From B73-G16 sp964448445 (GTDB lineage Bacteria; Desulfobacterota; B13-G15), in contig CAYVAU010000051.1 of assembly GCA_964448445.1 (NCBI GenBank), positions 1-11,274 on the forward strand: 11,274 nucleotides of DNA, given 5' to 3'. Numbering within the stretch: the stretch's first letter is position 1; each line of letters starts with the position of its first letter. Position numbers and translations under genes: made by a program. Shown here one piece after another: positions 7,275 to 11,274 of this stretch. Below the pieces are notes generated by a model that had not been told where the DNA came from, did no database searches, and saw only the letters and a program-made list of their open reading frames with translations.

Positions 7275-8306
7275 TTAAAACTGTTCGATGAACCTCAGGT
7301 CGTTCTGGAAGAAGAGGCGGATGTCGTTTATGCCGTAACGCAACATGGCTATCCTTTCAACACCCAGCCCAAAGGCATAACCGGTGATTTTGCCGAACTC
7401 ATAGCCGACAGCCTTAAAGACCTCCGGATGGACCATCCCGCAGCCGAGGATCTCTATCCATCCCGTCCCCCGGCAGACACTACAACCCCGACCCTTACAC
7501 ATCACACAGCTTATATCGACCTCGGCGCTGGGTTCGGTAAAGGGGAAGAAACTGGGGCGGAAACGCATCTTGGTGTCCTTGCCGAAAAATTCCCTCACGA
7601 AGTAGGCTAGGGTCCCCTTCAGGTGGGCAAACGAAACCCCCTCATCCACCCACAACCCCTCAATTTGATGAAACATGGGACTGTGGGAGATGTCCGAGTC
7701 CCTTCTATAGACGACACCCGGGGAGATGATCTGTATGGGTGGTTTCTGCCTCTCCATGACCCTGACCTGCACAGGAGAGGTATGGGTGCGTAAAAGTACC
7801 TCCTGTGAGAAATAAAAGGTATCGTGCATGTCTCGTGCTGGATGGTCCTTAGGGATGTTTAAGGCCTCAAAATTATAATAGTCGAGTTCCACCTCCGGAC
7901 CCTCCGCCACCCTGAACCCCATCGTCACAAAAATCTCGATCATTTCATCGAGGACCAGGGTAATGGGATGAAACTTCCCCCGCGGGAGGGGCATGCCGGG
8001 AAGCGTTATATCGACCCGCTCCTTCCTCAGGGAATCGAGCCTCTGCTGCTCAATAAGCCTCTGACGCTTCTCCCCTATCCTTTCCTGAAGAAGGGATTTC
8101 AAACGGTTGGAGGCCTCCCCAAGACGCTTTCTCTCTTCAGGGGGTATATCTTTGAGGGACCGCAGAAGCTGGGTCAGCTTCCCCTTTCTCCCTAAAAGTT
8201 TGACCTCCAGCTCCTCAAGGGCCCCTAAGTCCGAGATCGCCTCCAGACTCCTTAGGGCCTCCTGCTCTATCTCCCTCAGTTGACTTTCGAATTCAAGAGG
8301 AGACAT
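7275..8306 (-). CDS. pheS: Phenylalanine--tRNA ligase alpha subunit
   Basis: Catalytic subunit of phenylalanyl-tRNA synthetase (class II), which forms Phe-AMP and charges tRNA-Phe; 343 aa, normal length. The N-terminal coiled coil (about 1-95) is the tRNA-binding arm. The catalytic domain shows HPARDMHDTFY (155-165), motif 2 with MFHQIEGLWV (211-220) and motif 3 GLGVERIAML (313-322). Ala311 in GYAFG matches the E. coli Ala294 position of the amino-acid pocket. Four cysteines (267, 270, 275, 278) in CVMCKGRGCSVC form a knuckle seen in many bacterial PheS proteins. The ATG lies inside the end of rplT (14-base overlap) with only a weak AAAGG close upstream, so translation is probably coupled to rplT. 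Confidence 0.98.
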   Translation of the reverse strand: MSPLEFESQLREIEQEALRSLEAISDLGALEELEVKLLGRKGKLTQLLRSLKDIPPEERKRLGEASNRLKSLLQERIGEKRQRLIEQQRLDSLRKERVDITLPGMPLPRGKFHPITLVLDEMIEIFVTMGFRVAEGPEVELDYYNFEALNIPKDHPARDMHDTFYFSQEVLLRTHTSPVQVRVMERQKPPIQIISPGVVYRRDSDISHSPMFHQIEGLWVDEGVSFAHLKGTLAYFVREFFGKDTKMRFRPSFFPFTEPSAEVDISCVMCKGRGCSVCRGTGWIEILGCGMVHPEVFKAVGYEFGKITGYAFGLGVERIAMLRYGINDIRLFFQNDLRFIEQF

Positions 8307-8649
8307 GGGCCTTTGCTATCTCCACGAGCCTGGCGAAACCTTCCTGATCCCTTATGGCCATGTCGGCCAGGACCTTGCGGTTGATGGTCACATTGGCCTT
8401 CCTCAATCCCTCCATGAAGCGACTGTAACTCATCCCGTGGGCCCTGGCCGCGGCATTTATCCTGGTGATCCAAAGGCGCCTGAATTCCCTCTTTCTGACC
8501 TTCCTGTCACGGTAGGCGTACTGCAAGGCCTTCTGGACGGTAAGCCTCGCAATGCGAAAGGCACGACCCCTTTTGCCCCAGTAACCCTTGGCGAGCTTCA
8601 GTATCTTCTTCCTCCGCTTAGCCCTCCGTGGACCTCCCTTAACCCTCAT
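8293..8649 (-). CDS. rplT: 50S ribosomal protein bL20
   Basis: Ribosomal protein that binds 23S rRNA early in 50S assembly; 118 aa, the standard length. The basic N-terminal extension (GGPRRAKRRKKILKLAKGYW, residues 5-24) and RRLWITRINAAARAHGMSYS (57-76) are family hallmarks. A perfect AAGGAGG lies five bases before the ATG, the strongest ribosome site in this operon. The gene is 11 bases after rpmI and overlaps pheS by 14 bases. In E. coli and B. subtilis L20 represses its own operon by binding the mRNA; no such operator could be identified here by eye. Confidence 0.99.
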   Translation of the reverse strand: MRVKGGPRRAKRRKKILKLAKGYWGKRGRAFRIARLTVQKALQYAYRDRKVRKREFRRLWITRINAAARAHGMSYSRFMEGLRKANVTINRKVLADMAIRDQEGFARLVEIAKAHVSS

Positions 8650-8660
8650 GGGATCCTCCT

Positions 8661-8861
8661 TCAGAACGCATTGGGAATGAGCCTCTTCACGGCCTTAAGG
8701 TTGGCGCTGTCTACAAGGGCAGGCCTGCTCAGGCGCCTTTTTCTTTTGGCGTTCTTCTTCCTCATCAGGTGACTGGCACACGCTTTGTACCTCTTTATCT
8801 TCCCCATAGCGGTCACCTTGAACCTCTTGGCAGCTGAACGATTGGTCTTGATCTTGGGCAT
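8661..8861 (-). CDS. rpmI: 50S ribosomal protein bL35
   Basis: Small, very basic protein of the large ribosomal subunit, 66 aa, the normal size. The N-terminus MPKIKTNRSAAKRFKVTAMG and the later HLMRKKNAKRKRRL segment are typical for bL35. The ribosome site GAGGGGG (8870-8876) is 8 bases before the ATG and overlaps the infC stop codon. The order infC-rpmI-rplT is conserved across most bacteria and supports the assignment. Confidence 0.99.
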   Translation of the reverse strand: MPKIKTNRSAAKRFKVTAMGKIKRYKACASHLMRKKNAKRKRRLSRPALVDSANLKAVKRLIPNAF

Positions 8862-8874
8862 GATATCTACCCCC

Positions 8875-9396
8875 TCAACCCTTGGAGGACAGGGGACTCA
8901 ACATGACCACAATCTGCCTGCCCTCGAATTTCGGCTGATAATCGGGTTTCCCCATCCCATTTACCTCCTGCAGGATCCGCTGCATTAACCCTTCGCCCAC
9001 CTCCTTATGGGCCAGCTCCCTGCCGCGAAATATTATCCTCACCTTGGTCTTGTGGCCATCTCCCAGAAACTCCTTTATCTTCTTGAGCTTTATCTGAAGG
9101 TCATGCTCATCGGTGGAAGGCCTGAGCTTGATCTCTTTTATCTGGGTAGCGGCATGCTGCTTTCTCTTCGCCTCCTGGGCCTTCTTGCTCTGGATGTACT
9201 TGAACTTCCCATAATCCATAATCCGGCATACCGGCGGATCGGCATTGGGCGCAACCTCCACAAGATCCAACCCATATTCCTCAGCCTTCCTTAAGGCTTC
9301 CCCCAACGGCATTATCCCTATTTGCTTACCATCCGGATCTATGACCCTGACATCTTTAGCCCTTATTTGCCAGTTGACCCTGTATTGCTTCTCTAT
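8875..9396 (-). CDS. infC: Translation initiation factor IF-3, starting at an AUA codon
   Basis: IF-3 binds the 30S subunit, prevents premature joining with 50S and rejects non-canonical start codons. From AUA at 9396-9394 the protein is 173 aa, the normal length. The N-domain (about 1-75) contains VNWQIRAKDVRVID (7-20) and PPVCRIMDYGKFKY (54-67); a lysine-rich linker (about 70-83) leads to the C-domain with EIKLRPSTDEHDL (88-100) and the final QIVVMLSPL. No ATG, GTG or TTG occurs in frame between the upstream TAG (9400-9402) and the ATG at 9312. Starting at 9312 would delete 28 conserved residues. Unusual start codons in infC are known (AUU in E. coli) and allow IF-3 to repress its own translation. 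The first four bases overlap the thrS stop (ATAG). Confidence 0.95.
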   Translation of the reverse strand: MEKQYRVNWQIRAKDVRVIDPDGKQIGIMPLGEALRKAEEYGLDLVEVAPNADPPVCRIMDYGKFKYIQSKKAQEAKRKQHAATQIKEIKLRPSTDEHDLQIKLKKIKEFLGDGHKTKVRIIFRGRELAHKEVGEGLMQRILQEVNGMGKPDYQPKFEGRQIVVMLSPLSSKG

Positions 9397-11132
9397 GTCC
9401 TATCACCCCCCTTTAAGGATGGTATCTGACATTGCGGCCATATCTTCTCTATGAAGGAATCAAGGGGCATGCTCCCCAGATCCCCCTTTTCCCTGCTCCT
9501 TACAGCCACCGTTCCCTCCCTCATCTCCCTATCGCCCACAATCACCATATAGGGAACCTTCTCCAACTGAGCTTGTCGTATCTTATATCCAAGTTTCTCG
9601 TTGCGGAAGTCCCCCTTAACCCTTATTCCGCGGGCCTCAATCCTCCCCAAAACCTCCTCCCCATAGGGTATGTGCCTGTCGGTTATGCTCATCACCCTCA
9701 CCTGTTCGGGGGCCAACCAGAGGGGAAAGGCCCCGCCGTAATGCTCTATCAGGATCCCTATGAACCTCTCCAAGGCCCCCAAGATCACCCGGTGTACCAT
9801 AACGGGCCTTTGTCTGGAGCCATCAGGGGCTATATAGGCGAGGTCGAACCGCTCCGGCAGGGAGAAATCGCACTGGATGGTGGCACACTGCCACTTCCTC
9901 CCAAGGGCATCCTCAAGCTTTATATCGATCTTGGGACCGTAGAAGGCCCCCTCCCCTTCGTTCACCTTGTAAGCGATACCCTCATCCTCGAGGACCCTCC
10001 TCAGGGCATCGATGGCCTTTTGCCAGGATTCCTCACTGCCTATCGCCTTCTCGGGCTTGGTGCTCAGTTCCGCCTCATAGGAAAACCCGAAAAGCTCCAT
10101 GGCCTCCTGTACGAAGTGCAAAACACCCCTTATCTCATCCTCGAGCTGATCCGGGCGGCAGAAGATATGGGCATCATCTTGGGTGAATTCCCTCACCCTC
10201 AGCAACCCGTGCAGGACCCCCGAGCGTTCATGCCTGTGAACCCTTCCCAGCTCGAAAAGCCTGAGGGGCAATTCCCGATAACTCCTGTGGCGGGATTTGT
10301 AGACCAGAATGTGGGCGAGGCAGTTCATGGGCTTCAGCGCATACTGCTGTCCCTCCACCTCGGTGAAGTACATGTGCTCGCGGTAAAAGTCGTAATGTCC
10401 CGATTGCTTCCAGAGCTCGGCTTTGAGGATTTGGGGCCCTATCACGAACTGATATCCACGCTTCAGGTGCTCGCGCCTTTCGAACTCCTCAAGGATCCAC
10501 CTGAGGATCACCCCTTTATGGTGCCATATGACGAGACCGGCCCCCACTTCCTCGTGGGTTGAAAACAGCTCAAGCTCCTTCCCCAGGCGGCGATGGTCCC
10601 TCCTTTTGGCCTCCTGAAGTCTCTCAAGGTATTGTTTGAGTTCCTCCTCGGTGAAGAAGGCTGTACCGTATATCCGCTGCAGCATCTTGTTGCGCTCATC
10701 ACCGCGCCAGTAAGCCCCGGACACGCTCAGAAGTTTGAAGGCTTTTACCTTGCCCGTGGACTCAAGATGGGGCCCCCTGCAGAGGTCCACGAAGTCCCCT
10801 TGCCAGTAAAGCGTTACCTTTTCATCGGGGATATCGTCCAGGATCTCCAGCTTGTAAGTCTCTCCCCTCTCCCGAAAGATCTTCCTCGCCTCCTCTTTGC
10901 TGACCTCCTGCCTCACAAAGGGGATGTCCCGGGCGATAATCTCCCTCATCTTCTCCTCGATCCTGGAGAGATCCTCCTCGCTGAAATATCCATCGAAATC
11001 GAAGTCATAATAGAAGCCGTCCTCGGTGGGCGGACCTATGGCGAGCTTTACCTGGGGGTAAAGTTCCTTTACGGCCTGGGCCATCACGTGAGCGGTGCTA
11101 TGCCGAAGAACTTCCAGCTCCTCTTTTCCCAT
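9393..11132 (-). CDS. thrS: Threonine--tRNA ligase lacking the N-terminal TGS domain
   Basis: Class II synthetase that charges tRNA-Thr and edits Ser-tRNA-Thr; 579 aa against about 640 in E. coli. The protein begins directly with the editing (N2) domain: HSTAH (His11, His15) and CRGPH (Cys118, His122) form the editing site. The catalytic core has zinc ligands Cys271, His322 and His447 by alignment with E. coli Cys334, His385 and His511, motif 2 around HRHERSGVLHGLLRVREFTQ (300-319), and motif 3 near HRVILGALERF (447-457). The anticodon domain runs from about 475. The usual MNCPxH motif reads MNCLAH. The missing TGS domain is not hidden upstream: the frame has a stop at 11193-11195 and no standard start between it and ATG 11132. 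A modest GGTGGG or AAGGA element precedes the ATG. First gene of the translation operon. Confidence 0.97.
   Translation of the reverse strand: MGKEELEVLRHSTAHVMAQAVKELYPQVKLAIGPPTEDGFYYDFDFDGYFSEEDLSRIEEKMREIIARDIPFVRQEVSKEEARKIFRERGETYKLEILDDIPDEKVTLYWQGDFVDLCRGPHLESTGKVKAFKLLSVSGAYWRGDERNKMLQRIYGTAFFTEEELKQYLERLQEAKRRDHRRLGKELELFSTHEEVGAGLVIWHHKGVILRWILEEFERREHLKRGYQFVIGPQILKAELWKQSGHYDFYREHMYFTEVEGQQYALKPMNCLAHILVYKSRHRSYRELPLRLFELGRVHRHERSGVLHGLLRVREFTQDDAHIFCRPDQLEDEIRGVLHFVQEAMELFGFSYEAELSTKPEKAIGSEESWQKAIDALRRVLEDEGIAYKVNEGEGAFYGPKIDIKLEDALGRKWQCATIQCDFSLPERFDLAYIAPDGSRQRPVMVHRVILGALERFIGILIEHYGGAFPLWLAPEQVRVMSITDRHIPYGEEVLGRIEARGIRVKGDFRNEKLGYKIRQAQLEKVPYMVIVGDREMREGTVAVRSREKGDLGSMPLDSFIEKIWPQCQIPSLKGGDRT
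9403..9413 (-). promoter_or_regulatory. Ribosome binding site that fixes the AUA start of infC
   Basis: Minus-strand AAGGGGGGTGA lies within the last codons of thrS and differs by one base from the extended anti-Shine-Dalgarno complement (AAGGAGGTGA-like). It ends six bases before the AUA codon at 9396-9394. No comparable site precedes the internal ATG at 9312, so this site decides in favour of the non-canonical start. Confidence 0.8.
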
Positions 11133-11142
11133 TTCCTTCCCA

Positions 11143-11181
11143 CCGGTAATTATAAAGGGGAGGCACCCCTTTGCCGGTAAT
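11143..11181. repeat. Short direct repeat CCGGTAAT flanking the thrS leader hairpin
   Basis: The octamer CCGGTAAT (plus strand) occurs at 11143-11150 and again at 11174-11181, one copy outside and one inside the leader hairpin. At eight bases it may be chance, but its placement around the hairpin is worth noting. Confidence 0.4.
11149..11154 (-). promoter_or_regulatory. Possible -10 box just before thrS
   Basis: A perfect TATAAT on the minus strand ends 16 bases before the thrS ATG. The hexamer 17 bases upstream (CCGGCA) matches the -35 consensus at only three of six positions, and the implied mRNA leader would be about 10 bases. It overlaps the U-rich end of the leader hairpin, so it may simply be that tail. 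Confidence 0.25.
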
Positions 11182-11192
11182 GCCTCCCCTTT
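11154..11192 (-). terminator. Leader hairpin between tRNA-Val and thrS: terminator or attenuator
   Basis: A 12-base inverted repeat (AAAGGGGAGGCA at 11154-11165 and TGCCTCCCCTTT at 11181-11192) encloses a 15-base loop. On the minus strand the stem is followed by ATAATT, giving the U-rich tail TTTATAATT, a passable intrinsic terminator for the tRNA transcript. Read on the plus strand it ends in five T residues, but no plus-strand gene leads into it. Within the same stretch, 11154-11160 can instead pair with 11166-11172 (7 bp, loop of 5), so two exclusive folds are possible. The role as tRNA terminator is the simplest reading; control of thrS is possible. Confidence 0.6.
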
Positions 11193-11219
11193 TTACTTTA
11201 GGGAATCCTCAGGAGTCAA
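11190..11219 (-). promoter_or_regulatory. Candidate sigma70-type promoter for the thrS operon
   Basis: Minus-strand TTGACT (11214-11219, five of six to TTGACA) is followed after 18 bases by TAAAAA (11190-11195, four of six to TATAAT). It lies just after the tRNA 3' end, so transcription would begin near the start of the leader hairpin. It is a plausible promoter for the operon, found by eye only. Confidence 0.4.
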
Positions 11220-11225
11220 GCCCTA

Positions 11226-11274
11226 TGGTAGGCACGGGCGGTTTCGAACCGCCGACCTCTACCGCGTCAAGGTA
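11226..11274 (-). tRNA. tRNA-Val, anticodon GAC (partial, 5' half outside window)
   Basis: The minus strand shows the 3' half of a tRNA: the anticodon arm with loop TTGACGC (anticodon GAC complementary to 11266-11268) and stem TACC/GGTA(G), a 5-base variable loop AGGTC, a perfect T arm GGCGG-TTCGAAA-CCGCC, the acceptor strand CGTGCCT, discriminator A and an encoded CCA (11226-11228). Anticodon GAC reads Val codons GUC and GUU. The 5' acceptor strand and D arm lie beyond the edge, so the full cloverleaf cannot be checked. It lies 93 bases upstream of thrS in the same direction. Confidence 0.85.

Noticed and set aside
8875..9312. infC starting at the ATG at 9312
   Set aside because: It would remove the conserved N-terminal segment VNWQIRAKDVRVID, and no ribosome site precedes it; the AUA start upstream is better supported.
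9432..10562. Plus-strand open frame of 376 codons opposite thrS
   Set aside because: Shadow of thrS: low-complexity Pro/Leu/His composition, no recognisable motif, and wholly within a gene with intact catalytic motifs.
11154..11192. Plus-strand intrinsic terminator
   Set aside because: The stem does end in five T residues on the plus strand, but there is no plus-strand gene for several kilobases to the left that it could serve.
11133..11225. T-box riboswitch controlling thrS
   Set aside because: The leader is too short and I see neither the T-box core nor a specifier loop.

Overview
The window (11,274 bases) is ordinary chromosomal backbone from a Gram-negative-type bacterium. It has no mobile elements, CRISPR arrays or phage genes. 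The minus-strand gene order tRNA-Val, thrS, infC, rpmI, rplT, pheS, pheT, IHF-alpha-like, short MerR regulator is the classical translation cluster of Proteobacteria, and its tail (pheT, IHF, stand-alone merR) is typical of the deltaproteobacterial group (Desulfobacterota) and relatives. Heavy use of AGG for arginine and ATA for isoleucine, and charged E/K/R-rich proteins with tight gene packing, hint at a thermophile. The taxonomic placement is an inference from gene order and codon habit only.

Left part (1-1583, minus strand): the first 527 codons of gyrA, cut by the window edge just at the GyrA-box. The visible part holds the catalytic tyrosine, the quinolone-determining loop and the start of the C-terminal domain.

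Centre left (1671-4323, plus strand, divergent from gyrA): a compact three-gene operon. It encodes a KtrB/TrkH-type potassium channel subunit, its NAD-binding RCK regulator (TrkA/KtrA) placed directly after the channel stop codon, and an isochorismatase-fold cysteine hydrolase 16 bases later. The first two form a potassium uptake system. The role of the third is unknown.

Right part (4286-11274, minus strand): one densely packed operon for translation. Neighbouring genes overlap or are separated by at most about 15 bases, so translational coupling is likely. ThrS and PheST charge tRNAs, IF3 controls start-codon selection, bL35 and bL20 are 50S subunit proteins, and the IHF-like and MerR-like proteins are DNA-binding proteins riding at the end of the unit. 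The operon is headed by a leader with a hairpin that can fold in two ways, just downstream of a partly visible tRNA-Val. The last gene, merR, overlaps the end of the plus-strand hydrolase gene tail to tail.

The main points of interest are: infC can only be full length if it starts at an AUA codon; ThrS lacks the usual N-terminal TGS domain and has a variant zinc-cysteine motif; GyrA has methionine at the Ser83-equivalent position; the cysteine hydrolase has lost one predicted metal ligand; and the thrS leader has a double hairpin. I see no sign of a wholly new multi-gene system here.
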